Part shown: positions 36,201 to 46,915 of the stretch, one piece after another | Layout: every line of letters begins with the position of its first letter | How positions within the stretch are numbered: position 1 is the first letter of the stretch | Assembly: GCA_003116995.1 (NCBI GenBank) | Contig: BDSL01000102.1 | Coordinates: 248,001 to 312,000 of the forward strand | Origin: Yamagishiella unicocca | Lineage: Eukaryota; Chlorophyta; Chlorophyceae; Chlamydomonadales; Volvocaceae | Length of the DNA: 64,000 nucleotides | Direction of reading: 5' to 3' | The notes under the pieces: generated by a model | What the model was told of the DNA's origin: nothing | Databases searched by the model: none | What the model saw: only the letters and a program-made list of their open reading frames with translations | Translations under genes and position numbers: made by a program

Positions 36201-39200
36201 CCCGCCCCCACCCACCTGCTGCTCCAGCCGCCTGGTTATCTCCGCATGCGTCAGCGTGGTCTTCTCGTGCAGCGACTGCAGCTCCGCCAGTGCCCCCTTG
36301 GCGCGGAGGGCGTCCTCCTGGGCCGCGTCGCGCAGCTCGCGGAGCAGCCGGGCCTCTCGCTCGTAAGCCTCTGCAGGCGGAGGCCAGGCGGGGGTGTGTG
36401 TGCAAGGGAGGCAGGCGGAGGCCGGGCGGGGGGGTGCAAGGAAGGCAGGCGGCGTGTGGGTACATGCCATGGAAGGCGCCTGCAACTGCTACGGCAGGAA
36501 AACTTCCGTTCAGCCACAGCCGGGTCGTCAGGCGCCCGACCGCAGCCGAGGTTGATGCTACGCGGTGCACCACCTCCCACTTGCGAATCATGGGCGGGTT
36601 CGGTTCCCGGGTAGGTGCGACTGTGATCTATATAAGCCCGCTTCACGCACTGTTCAACTCCTAGTCGCTTTGGCAGCGTTGCGTGCAGTGCTGCCCCGTT
36701 GGCCCCCGACCCCAACCTATCTGCTCACCGGCTGTCTCTATCCGTATCTTCTCCAGGTCCGCGTGTGTTCGTTCCTGCGGGGGGCCCGGCAGCGGCAGCA
36801 ACTGGGACGAGCTCCTGCCGCGCTGCCGGCAGCGGGAGCCTTCTACGAGGCTTATCGGTGCAACCCACGGTGGTCAATGGATGTGTCGCATGGTCGCTGC
36901 TCCAGCGTCAGTGATTCTGCCGATATCCCAGACGTGAGCACTGGGCCAGTGCGGCAGTGCCGTACCTGCAGAGATGCCAGCTCCTTTTGAAGCCGTACTT
37001 CCTCGTTCCGCCCCTGCGGCGGTGGCGGAGGCATTGTTATAAAGTGAGCAGAGATGGCGAACGGGCGGCCAGTCACTGGGGCAGAGTACACTGGCAGGAA
37101 GGTCGCTGGATCACAGGCCACTGCGACGGCCAGCCCAGCATGACCTCGTTGCTTGCGAGGCGTTGCCGTGTTTTTTTCACTACAAGGCCGAGTCACTGCC
37201 AGCAGTGCCGTGCCCCCCAAACAATTCCTTCTGTCCACATGCCTGAAAACGCACCTTGAGGGTTTCAGCGGCCATCAGCTTCTCGAACAGGTCATTCTGC
37301 GACCGTGTGCGAACAGAAAGCGCTTAGCTGGGGTGTTAGCTGGTGGCATCTCAGGGCGTTGCTTTTGAGCTGGCTGCCCCCGCGAGTGACGCGGGCGCTC
37401 CGGCCCGCCTGCGGCTGGCAAACGTCGCACCTTGTGCCGTGAGAGCTCGCCAATCTTCTTTTCGCGCAACTCCAGCTCCGCCTCCATCTTGCGCTGCTGG
37501 TCGGTCAGGAAGTCCACCTGCGGAGGTTATGGACGATTGCGGGCTGAGCACGGGGGGGGACAGCCTGCTCCTGCAACCCGCCGCTACCGGCACACCAACC
37601 TGCTTGGTCAGGTAGGCCTTATCCATCATGAGCATCTCGAACGTGTGCTCCTTCTGTGTCGCATACGCGCGGTCATTAGCGGCCTGGGACTCCAGCTTCC
37701 TGGCATATGGAAATGGGGCGCGGCCTTCGGTTAGCGGGCGATGTGTGAAACAAAATGTACGGGGTTAGGATGGCACGCCACGTAAGCTGGATGACGAGTG
37801 AGTGTCGAAAGCCAGTACGCCGACCCTCCTGCACAGCCCTCTCTTCTTGACCCCTGGCCCCCTCGTCGTCCTTCGTCTCCGGAATCCCTCCTCCCCCAGC
37901 CCCCGTCCCGCAACTGCCCAGCGCGTGGCGCCTAACGGACCACCTACTTGAAGGTGGCCTCCACCACCGCCAGACGCTGATTCTCCGCCACGGTGGCGTC
38001 CAGCTTGGCCCGCAGCTCGTCGTACATCGCCCCCTTGGCGCTGCTCAGCTGCGCCGAAACCATTGCGGACTCCAGCTCCGAAGCCAGTCGGTCTATGCGC
38101 GCCTGCATGCCCTCCGTCACCAGCGCCAGGTCCTTCTCTCGCTCCGCCAGCGCCGCACCGTTGCGCGCCGCTTCGGACCGAGACCGCGCCGCCGCCTCGT
38201 CCGCGCGCGCAGACGTCTCGCGCGCCGCCGCCAGCGCGCTGCGCAGCAGGTCTGACTCGCTCCGCGCCTCAACCAGCGCCTCGTGCACCGCGATTCGAAC
38301 CTGCGTGCGGTTTGCAGCGACATACCGCCGCAGCACGATGAACGAGCGCGACAGAAGAATGGTGCCCGGCCTGTACCGCCTACCCTTGCTTGCTACCGAT
38401 AGAGCTGTCAATGCGAATCCTGCGCGACCCACATCGACCATGGCACACCGCATGCGCTCCCGTTGCAACGCCGCGCGGACAGCGCGCCGCCTCGCCCCGC
38501 CTGGGCCTGGTGCTGGCACGCCTCACCTCGTCCAGCGAAGTGCGCGCCTCCCGTGGCAGCAGGCGGAGCTCCTGGTAGGCGGCGTCGGAGACTCGCAGGT
38601 CTGCCAGCTGCGCTCGGAAGTCCTCGAGGCGCAGCCGCAGCAGCGGCGCGGCGGCCTCAAGCTCCTGCTGCCGAGCGGCAAGCTCACGGACGGTACCCGC
38701 CAGGTGGGCCTGGCGTGGGAATTCGATTGGATGGGCGCGACCCAGAGGGTTGGCATGTTGATGCTGTGGCGCGTGGACGGATGCACGGGTGCGGCTATGA
38801 TCTGATGATAAATGGTACCCATTTCTGGGATATCAAGTCAGGAGGCCATGAGGCACGTGCTAAAGGCTATCCTCCCCTTTCGGCCCGACACGCCTAACCG
38901 AGATTGCAAAGCTCCTCAACTACCGCCCAGTGCGTGCCTGCAGCTCAGCGACCTCCGCGTTCTTGCGCGCCATGGCCTCCGAGAACGCCGACTGCAGCGT
39001 CTGGTTCTCGGCCATGAGCGCCATCACCTTCCGCTCGAGCACAGCTGCCCGTTCTGCGCTGGCCGCTGCTGCGTAGTTGCGCTTTGGGTGAGGCGACCGT
39101 GTGGGACGGCGTGAAGGGGTTGTGTCGAGTGACGACATGGAGGGAGCGACAGAGTCACTGTCCTCGGGCAGCAGGGCCTCGCTGATCGAAAGCCCTGTGA

Positions 39201-39426
39201 AAGCATCCGTGCTGTCCGATGCGCCGCCGAAGCTGCTGGCGCTCCCAGGCGTGCTGGCAATAGCCGCAGCCGCACGCCTCGCACCGGCCAAGGCGGCAAG
39301 GTCCTCAGCTTCGTCCTCGCTTGCAGCTGCCTGCAGGAGCCCCGAGTCGTCGCCGGGTACGCCATCGTCGTCCTGGTCTAGCTGCTTGAGCAGCCGCTGT
39401 ATCTTGCTCTTCACCTTCGCCGCCAT
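33225..39426 (-). CDS. PIBF1: PIBF1/CEP90-like centriolar satellite coiled-coil protein
   Basis: Starts at 39426 with MAAKVKSKIQRLLKQLDQD. An acidic low-complexity stretch and then almost continuous coiled coil follow across more than ten exons. Diagnostic segments are the pair LRLEDFRAQLADLRVSDAAY and QELRLLPREARTSLDEV, which match the conserved PIBF1 block of helix plus the EEQY-like turn. Near the C-terminus, LRGDLDGLLAQRQALEGMK matches the last conserved helix of PIBF1. Other exons include AYEREARLLRELRDAAQED, TELKQRSFELSHFK, NELLQDKLGVLMDKYRSLE and ERDALAREVEHLSGRLASA. PIBF1/CEP90 works at centriolar satellites and distal appendages in ciliogenesis. The last exon, ending LLQQQPQRR, is a likely but less certain choice. 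Exon borders are approximate. Confidence 0.85.
34667..34755. repeat. Three-copy repeat of about 28 bp in a PIBF1 intron
   Basis: Tandem units containing CATCAAAGATCAGGATCAAG-like sequence between two coiled-coil exons. Confidence 0.8.
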
Positions 39427-39847
39427 TCATATAGGTTGCGTCAAGGACCAAGTAATAATCCTCTCGCAGAAGGGAGGCGCGTTGCTGGACGGCAACGCGG
39501 GTCTGATTGCATGTTGGGTTGGGTTGACCTTTGATACAGTTATAAGGAAATAGGTTGGTCTTAAGGCAGAAGCATAGCGTTGTCACAAGACTCTAGGCGT
39601 GCAGCAATATTGCACGCTGGCAGCGTCTGTCTTCCTTGTCTTTTGCATTCGTGCCGTACGTTTATGCATGCCAACCAAGACGGGTCATGAACTCCGCATC
39701 ACATTAGGATTGCTCCTTGTAATATTTGTAGCATACCGACTTTGCTGTCTCATTTTGCTACCGTGGACATACTTGTCTGCACAGATCTTTCGCGGCATCT
39801 ACCTCTCGTAAAGCCCCCCGCCGCGGGCGGGCAAGCGGCCCGCCGCA
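39427..39847. promoter_or_regulatory. Shared 5' region, PIBF1 / PBD1
   Basis: A 421-bp gap between divergent start codons of a centriolar gene and a proteasome gene. It must contain both promoters; no TATA box was identified. Confidence 0.5.
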
Positions 39848-41458
39848 ATGGACTTCTTCGTTGGCATCAAGGGGAAGGACTTCGTTATGGTGTGCAGCGA
39901 CACGTCGGCTGTCCACTCAATTATTAGTATCAAGCAGGATGAGGACAAGATCGTGCCTATCGACGACCACAAGGTCTTCTGCATTGCCGGCGAGGCAGGC
40001 GATCGTGTCAACTTTAGCGAGTTTATCATCGCAAACGTGAAGCTTTACGCGCTTCGAAACGGCACTGAGCTTAACACCAAGTCCATCGCAAACTACACGC
40101 GTGGCGAGCTGGCAACAGCTTTGAGAAGCGTGAGTGGTACTGGCACCGGAACTCAGTTGTGTCAATGGGCTGGGTACTTGCAGGCGCGCAGGTTGGAGTC
40201 CCACTTGGGGGAGGGTGCCGGAGTTGCCCTGCAGTGAGGATGGCTGCATGCTTTTAAGGGGCGTAATATGCCATGTATACGGATCAAGGGATGAGGGTGA
40301 GGGGTTTGCAGTAGAGTCGTGGACCGGCAGGTCTGTACGGCAGGGTCAGATGCAGAGTTTACGGGGTAGAACACTCTACACGGATACATTTCAACATCTC
40401 CGCAGGCTGAGAGTGTAGTGGCTGGGTTAGCTGCTTTAGGATAGCGTTGTCTACGGCGTAAGGACATTCCTGCATCCACATGTCCAGCGTGAAGGTATTG
40501 CGGCCTCGAAACAGTCAGTAGCGAGGGTTGGGCATCAGGATTACCAGCAAGTTGCACAACTGCTTGTACGGTGGTAGCGACCGTCAGCGACCTACCCTGA
40601 TTGTAACACCCCGTAACCTGTTAGTGCCAGCACATGTAACCTCCTTGCTGCAACGTTGCCTGCGGCGTTGCGCCACCGCAGTCGCCTTGTCACTGCAACT
40701 TGCTCCTGGCCGGGTACGACAAGGAAGCTGGTGCGTCACTGTACTGGCTGGACTACCTCGCCACGCTCAACAAGGTCAACACGGGAGGCACAGGATACGG
40801 TAAGTCTGGGGGCGGTCACAAGGGTATGGGGGCAAATGCAACGCTATAGATGCGAGCCATGACAAGCTTCCTGGCATCAATGTCCGGGCAAGGCAAATGC
40901 AATATTTCTCACTAGTGCGCCGTAAGGCGCACAGGAACGAGTGCGATGGCTGGCCGTGGTTAACTCGCACATTGCTTGGGCGGCCAGGCTGTATCCCCCA
41001 AATGCGTGGAATGGTCCGGGGCCATACCACTCAGGGAACATGCGGCGGCCTTATTGGGCGCTGTACGTGTGAGTGACGTGTCGATCGGGTTCATGAGGGT
41101 ATATGGAGGGTCTTAATCGAGTGCACATGCGGTTAGGGGTGTGGATGGAAGGGATACATGAAGTTGCACCGGTTTCGCGTAGCATTTGTATTCATAACGC
41201 ACGCAATGCCTGTTTCCGAGTCTCGTGCTGCAACCCAACTTCCTCCCGACCATGGCGCTGCAAACCCGCCCGTCAGGCTCGTACTTCACGTTGTCGCTTT
41301 TCGACAAGATGTGGCACCCCGAGCTGACGGTAGATGAGGCGGTGGCAATGATCGATGCCGGCATCGTGGAGATCAAGAAGCGCCTGGTGGTGGCGCCGCC
41401 GCACTACATCATCAAGATCATCGACAAGGACGGAGTCCGCGTGGTTAAGTCCGTGTAA
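39848..41458 (+). CDS. PBD1: 20S proteasome subunit beta-4 (beta type-2)
   Basis: Three exons fit in phase: 39848-40129, 40682-40799 and 41277-41458, giving 193 aa. The protein starts MDFFVGIKGKDFVMVCSDTS without a propeptide and without the catalytic Thr-1, as expected for this non-catalytic beta subunit. Conserved stretches are IAGEAGDRVNFSEFI, NYTRGELATALR, LLLAGYDKEAGASLYW, GYGSYFTLSLFDKMW and RLVVAPPHYIIKIIDKDG. The subunit sits in the inner beta ring of the 20S core particle in cytosol and nucleus. Length is normal for the family. A TGTAA lies at 41837. Confidence 0.97.
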
Positions 41459-41836
41459 AGAAAGGCTTAGGAGGCTGTAGATGGTAGTAGCGGACGGGGT
41501 GGTCGCGGATGGTCGGCGTATCGCAGGTTGGGTTCAGCGCTGGTGTTGAGGGCGTGTTACGGCGCATGCACGCATGACGACTGACTACTGAGTGCTAAGC
41601 AGTATGCAGCAACCTCCGGTTCACGGGGTGGTCCAGGTGTTCGGCTTTGTGTACGATCACTTGAAGGGTGTCAATACGAGTCGTCGCGTCGTGTACGGAT
41701 GTTTAAGGAGGATGACGCGAAGGTAGCGCGCGCCTGGCCTTGTAGGGGAGGCAGCGACACGATGGTTTGAGAGTGGGTGCGGTAGCAAGCGCAGCTGGGT
41801 GGGCACGTGACAGTGCACGCGTGTGTGCGCTGATTC

Positions 41837-41841
41837 TGTAA
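41837..41841 (+). terminator. TGTAA polyadenylation signal of PBD1
   Basis: TGTAA about 380 nt after the PBD1 stop. 41842-42240 shows no gene; it contains a short repeated GAATTCGGTGGCA motif near 41970. Confidence 0.45.
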
Positions 41842-42241
41842 CACCATGTTTCCCATATGGCCAGATGCTCGATCGCAATGTTAATGACACGGTACGGGAC
41901 TTGCGCCCTGCAACTTAACCCATGGTTAGTGGCCATGGTAAAACGTATGTTAAGAGACGGTGGTGTTCGAATTCGGTGGCATACTGCCACTGGAATTCGG
42001 TGGCAACGATACTGCCATTACAGAATCGTTGTCGAGCCGCCGCTGCTGCGCGGATCACGCAATGTGTCCATCAGGAAGTGTATCACGACAGCCTGCATGG
42101 GAAGCTTGATCGATCCAGGGTTGTATGGGTGGCCAAGTTACAGGCAACGGGTAATTGTGTTGGGTGTCTCTTCAACCTGTCCCGTGGTCCGTCGAGGCGG
42201 GCCACAAAAAGGGACGTCGACCACGGCGAAGGTCGCTGTCC

Positions 42242-42329
42242 TGACACAGTGCGTGGTTGACACAGTGTAGTCACTTAGCTATCGTCATGGTTCTAAGTGA
42301 CTACACTGTGTCAATCACGCACTGTGTCA
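42242..42329. repeat. 37-bp inverted repeat with 14-nt loop
   Basis: Arms 42242-42278 and 42293-42329 are complementary at 36 of 37 positions, and the mismatch can form a G-U pair in one RNA strand. The arms end CACTTAG and begin CTAAGTG. It could be a hairpin RNA precursor or a small MITE. No target-site duplication was recognised. Confidence 0.9.
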
Positions 42330-42527
42330 CTGCATACGAGGATTGCCGTTGCCAGGACTGTGTCGCGACATCACAAACGACGAGCCGCAATATGTATCAG
42401 GAGGCCGACGAAGTGACGTTAAGTGCTGGCTTATCCGGCATGGGGGCCGGCCAATGAAGCGGCCCAATTTAAGCCACCGGAGCCTATGACAGCTATCCAC
42501 CTCACAATGTAGGCACACAGACCAATA

Positions 42528-42600
42528 GTAACTGTTGCAGTGGGCCCCAGACCGGAAGGCTGTTGCAATTGGGCGCATCGCCAGCGACGCTGAAAAAGAC
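42528..42600 (-). mobile_element. LINE/SINE-like 3' tail, unit A1
   Basis: Read on the minus strand, it shares GTCTTTTTCAG, GGCGATGCGCCC and GGTCTG(G) blocks with the tail of the LINE fragment at 45671-45737. It lies about 370 bp downstream of tRNA-Tyr in the same orientation. Related copies lie at 46478-46543, 47812-47877, 51106-51171 and 52440-52505. Confidence 0.6.
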
Positions 42601-42973
42601 GCAGGAACGAGGAAACATCAGTCGGCCAAGCTACGGCAAACGACCAGCAACCCCGAGCAGAGAACAAACAGCAGCAGCAGCAGCCTCCCAGGGGGAAGTA
42701 GCCGAAATGTCCCCTCATGAGTACTACCAACTGCAGCAGGCTGCAGCCCAACCCCCTTATTCATGGAGGGCAGGTATGGGCCACTATGCGGAATAGACTG
42801 CGGGATCAGCTAACCCTGTGGCATGTGCGATTTATCACACCTGCATAACAACAAGGTCGCACCAGCAATATGCCATACCAGCAGGCTTGGGGCCACCCAG
42901 CATGGCGCTCGGTTACCAAGAAGGTCCCCATGGCACCCAGGAACCTTAACATTACCTCAGCTTGCAGCTGATG

Positions 42974-43060
42974 TCCTCTCAGCCCGGATCGAACGGGCGA
43001 CCTAAGGATGTCAGTGTTAACCATTACAGTCCTTCGCTCTTCCAGCTGAGCTATGAGAGG
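42974..43060 (-). tRNA. tRNA-Tyr (GTA) with intron, unit A1
   Basis: Acceptor CCTCTCA pairs with TGAGAGG. It has a D arm (TAGCTCAGCTGG), an anticodon stem AAGGA/TCCTT and a loop CTGTAA interrupted after position 37 by a 14-nt intron. T arm GCCCG-TTCGATC-CGGGC. C1-G72 is the eukaryotic tyrosine identity pair. No T4 run follows for about 370 nt. Confidence 0.95.
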
Positions 43061-43061
43061 A

Positions 43062-43133
43062 TATCGAGACCAGGTTTCGATCCTGGGACCTCGGGGTTAT
43101 GAGCCCCGCACGCTTCCGCTGCGCCATCTCGAT
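43062..43133 (-). tRNA. Initiator tRNA-Met (CAT), unit A1
   Basis: 72-nt tRNA. Acceptor ATCGAGA pairs with TCTCGAT (A1-U72), the anticodon stem ends in three G-C pairs around CTCATAA, and the T loop is ATCGAAA. These are hallmarks of a cytosolic initiator. One nucleotide (43061) separates its 3' end from tRNA-Tyr, so a dicistronic transcript is likely. Confidence 0.96.
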
Positions 43134-43224
43134 CGCTGTACGACAAGACTAATGACGGATTTACGTCGTACAGATTTGTACGGCGAGCCGGCAAGGGGCC
43201 AAGCATGGGCCACCAAAGGAGCTG

Positions 43225-43375
43225 TTGAGAAGGGGGCAACGGGCTGTGGGTGGGGGCTGAGGTGGAAGAGGGGATGTTGGGCTGTGGGGCAGGGCAGGGG
43301 CCGTGGGGCAAAGGGCCCCTGTGGGGCAAGGGGCTGTTGGGAAAGGGCCTGTTGGGAAGATCGGAAGAAGGGCTG
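43225..43375. repeat. G-rich degenerate repeat upstream of the tRNAs
   Basis: Runs such as GTGGGGCAAAGGGCCCCTG and GGGCCTGTTGGGAA recur, with many GGG/GGGG tracts. Copies occur in all five units (for example 47324-47475 and 48472-48622). The overlapping Pro- or Gly-rich frames are by-products. Confidence 0.8.
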
Positions 43376-43958
43376 CGGGGAGCGATCCATAGGAGCATTG
43401 TCAGTGCGTCAGCACATTGCCAGTGCATCAGCATAGTCCTACCCGCATGCACCACGGATTGTGTTTGTTACAGCTTTGACGGGCGATGAATGCACCGGGT
43501 CGCCGACCTACCCGAGTGGCCAGTCACAGCATTAAGGGGCTGAGCAACAAAACCGCGGCCTCAACGGTGATGACGACTGCCACACCATGTCAGCACCCGA
43601 GCAGGGACCCCCGCAGGCAAATGTGCACCCCCGCGCCTTGGCCGCTGGCACGTCGTGGAAATTGGGCCGACAGTACTGCCTGCCCAGAGGAAGAATGCGA
43701 ATGGACCCCCAACTCTTGAAGCCCAAAATACGGGGTGTTGAGGGTGTTGTTGCCACCTACTCGCCGCTCCATATATAACCCTGAAAGGTGCCGTGAATAT
43801 TCTTCACCAGCACATGGTTCACCACCTCACCACCCTCAAATACGTTATTTGTGCACATCAGCGTTAAATATCTTCGATTATCGTGTGTCGCCACATGCAA
43901 ATAGCTCGGCAAAAGTGGTGTTGAACCTTTCGACCACCAGCTAGACAAAATCGCCCTG

Positions 43959-44083
43959 GTTGTTGTAACGGTTTCAGTGGGTTCCAGACCAAAAGGTAAA
44001 ACCATCGGGCACATCGCCGGACACTGAGGCGCCCGATGGTTCTACCTCTTGGTCTGGAACCCACTGTAATCGTTACAACAACA
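43959..44083. mobile_element. Palindromic pair of LINE-like tails (copy in A2 at 49206-49330)
   Basis: Two tail copies face each other around a 20-nt spacer, so about 50 bp on each side form an inverted repeat ending in GTTGTTGTAAC / GTTACAACAAC. It could be a MITE-like fold-back element or a product of twin insertion. Confidence 0.75.
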
Positions 44084-44160
44084 ACAATGATTCGGTGGGA
44101 CAGGGTTACAGGGACCCAAAGTCAAATAGTTTCCCCAAGACGGAGGAGACAGAGACCCTG

Positions 44161-44779
44161 GTTGTTGTAATCGTTACAGTGGGCTCCAGACCTTAAAAGG
44201 TAGAGCCATCGGGCGCATCGCCTGACACTGAAAAAGACAAGGAAAGCAGAGAAAACCAACGGTTCCGAAAGACAAACCACCCAGAGCCTCACAACCGAGA
44301 GCCCAGAGGAAACAGCAAGCACCAATACACAGGGGGAGGTTGCGCTGATGGCTCCCCTGCACATGGCCACATGTATCCCAAGCAGACCCCCGAATGGAGA
44401 GACAGCAGCACGCCTCGGCAACACAATCGGATAACTCCCCCCCCAAGATCCCGAAAACGTCCCACACCCGAAACGGGCCGATGCCCATAGCGAGACGGGA
44501 AGAAACAATGGTACGTAATACCATCAACCAGTTGAGGTCAACACCAACAGCAGTCTCTAGAAAAAGGCAGACCGGCAACACGCCCGAATGGCTGAGCCGT
44601 GGCGCAACCTTCGCCTGCAATACGGAAACCACTTCAGTATGCAACGCCAGGTAGCTTTGCAGGACTTGCGTAGGCTGCGTACTGGCACCGGCTGCGGCAT
44701 GCGCGAGAGACACCAGAGCCGACGAAGCTGTGTCGGCGAAAGCTACCAGAGTCCAGAGAAATGCTGAAAGAAGACCACC
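44161..44779 (-). mobile_element. 619-bp insertion present only in unit A1
   Basis: A1 and A2 are otherwise collinear; A2 reads ACCCTGGTATTGTACC across the empty point. The left end of the extra DNA is exactly the tail terminus TTGTTGTAATCG, so it looks like a truncated minus-oriented element whose 3' end lies at 44161. No clear target-site duplication. Confidence 0.65.
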
Positions 44780-44843
44780 GTATTGTACCGTACATTGTGT
44801 TCACATGCCCGGCTTACAACTGCTGGGGCCCAGGCTTCCAATT

Positions 44844-45736
44844 CTCACATGCAGACGGCAGCAGCAGCCCCCTGTGGGTGCGGTGCGCCGGCTGGTGCGT
44901 CTCCAGGGGCGGGTACCCCCCGCCTACACCACTTTTGGTTCTGCCCGGTGGCTCAAACAGTGATTGCCCAACTCGAGACCCAGCTCGGTGCAGGGGTGAC
45001 ACGGGCGCAAGTTTGGTTGGTGCAAGCACCTCCCGGGGTGCAGTCCTGCGTCTGGGATGTAGTAGTCCTGGCGGCTATTACGGCCATGGAGGTGGGGCGC
45101 CGGTTTATGGCCGCGGCCTTGAAAAGGGCGGCTGCTGGTGGTCCCCCTCTTACTCCGGGTAGCGGTCTTCTGGATCGTGCCGTTCGCCGTGGGGTGGTGG
45201 AGTTTTGGGCCCTGCTGAGGGGCTTTGCTGCGCTGGGGCTTCCCCAGAAAGGCTGGGATGCAGTGGGGCCTCGGCATCCTTTCTTGCGGGTTGTTCTCAG
45301 TCGCCTCGTGTGCGGGGGACCGGCTGAGGTACTGGTGGATTCGTGATCGGCCTGAGTTGTCTTGGGGAGCGGGGTTTCCTGTGCTTCATACTTTCCGGCT
45401 CTATAGGCGTGTTGAGCCCTGTTTGGGATCCGTGCCTTATGGGATGAGAGGTGGCTGGTTCCGATGTTTTGCATCGTTGCGGCGCTTCACTGGTTCGTCG
45501 GGTGATGGGTTGTTAGGTTGGTTGGTGGCCAGTTCCTGATAGGGGAGCCTCTAGTGCAAATTCCCCCTGGGGTGCTGGCTGCTGCTCAGTGTGCTTACAA
45601 CCTGTCGCTTTGGTGTTCTGGTGGTTTGCCTTTGTTCCGGTGCATGTCGGTCTTTGTTTCCTCCGTCTTTTTCAGTGTCAGGCGATGCGCCCGATGGTTC
45701 TACCTCTTGGTCTGGAACCCACTGTAATCGTTACAA
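44844..45736 (+). mobile_element. 5'-truncated LINE-like fragment with CCAAT duplication, unit A1
   Basis: Flanked by CCAAT at 44839-44843 and 45737-45741. It encodes, within 44783-45346, a C-terminal piece with a Cys/His pattern (PCGCG, then LHHFWFCPVAQ) like the zinc-knuckle end of LINE reverse transcriptases. It ends in the tail TTTTCAGTGTCAGGCGATG ... CGTTACAA. No catalytic reverse transcriptase domain remains. Confidence 0.6.
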
Positions 45737-46915
45737 CCAATGATGTCACGACTCCCAACCGAAAAACACAAAATGACCAAGAGCGCTGCGGCGAGCATGC
45801 ATTGGCAAAGAGAGTCAACAGAGGGTACCTGCCGTACAACGGCTGCGCAGCGGCGTACGCTCGTCCACACGGTGGCTAGATCGACGGCCACCGCCGCCGC
45901 AACACTCCCACCAAGGTCCCTCGTGCGCTTCTTGCGCCAGCACATAGTACATCTCACGAACCAATTAATGTCACCGTCCGCAGTGATACCACCAAAGAAT
46001 GCTGTGCGCTCAACTTGAATACACCGTAGCCTGCAGTGCCTGCGCCTGCCCCTGGTCGCAGCAGCCCCAACCAAGCCGTCGCTCGCTGTCGCTGGGAGTG
46101 GCCGTCCCTTGGCCCCCCGGCTGCTGCTGGGAAGGCAACATGCACACCGCCTGCCTCCCGGCAATGTACACCCTTAGCTCCCTGCTCCGCCCGCCTCCCT
46201 CAGCTGCGGCTGCGCAGCGGCTTGGTTGCACGCGTTTGACTGCACCCCACACCCCACAGCGCGAACTCCATGTAAGGCCACCACGAGCGGCGGCATGGTG
46301 AGTGTGTGGGCAGCCAACAGGAGGGCCGACCTGCAAAGTAAGCTGGCGCTCAGGGGGTGAGGCGGCCCTCCCACAATGCAGCGCACGTGCGGGCCTCCTC
46401 GCTCCCGGCCCGTGTTGCTGTGCTGCCTGCTCACCGAATGGACGGTGGCGTGGCGGAGCGCACCCACACGCCACAACAGTAACTGTTGCAGTGGGCCGGA
46501 AGGTAGAGCAATTGGGCGCATCGCCAGCGACGCTGAAAGAGACGCAGGAACGAAGAAAAACCAGTCGACCAAGCTACGACAAACGACCAGCAACCCCGAG
46601 CAGAGAACAAACAGCAGTAGCAGCCTCCCAGGGGGAAGTAGCCGAAATGTCCCCTCATCAGGATTACACCAATTGCAGCAGGCTGCAGCCCAACCCCCTT
46701 ATTCATGGAGGCCAGGTATGGGCCACTATGCGGAATAGACTGCGGGATCAGCTAACCCTGTGGCATGTGCGATATATCACACCTGCATAACAACAAGGTC
46801 GCTCCAGCAATATGCCATAACAGCAGGCTTGGGGCCACCCAGCATGGCGCTCGGTTACCAAGAAGGTCCCCATGGCGCCCAGGAACCTTAACATTACCTC
46901 AGCTTGCAGCTGATG

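Larger units (their letters stand above)
42528..46477. repeat. Array unit A1 (first of five tandem units)
   Basis: Begins at the LINE-like tail AGTAACTGTTGCAG, contains one tRNA pair, a G-rich tract and a LINE fragment, and ends ACGCCACAAC just before the next tail. Unit A2 matches it in long uninterrupted stretches at constant offsets of 5247 and then 4628; A2 lacks 36 bp and 619 bp. Confidence 0.85.

Noticed and set aside
43051..43455. Pro-rich frame repeated in every array unit
   Set aside because: It overlaps the tRNA genes and the G-rich tract and is a translation of repeats.
45700..46164. CTMCWRKKRTR pattern on the minus strand, suggestive of a piggyBac C-terminal zinc finger
   Set aside because: Only one CxxC is present and the frame breaks; not enough to call a transposase.
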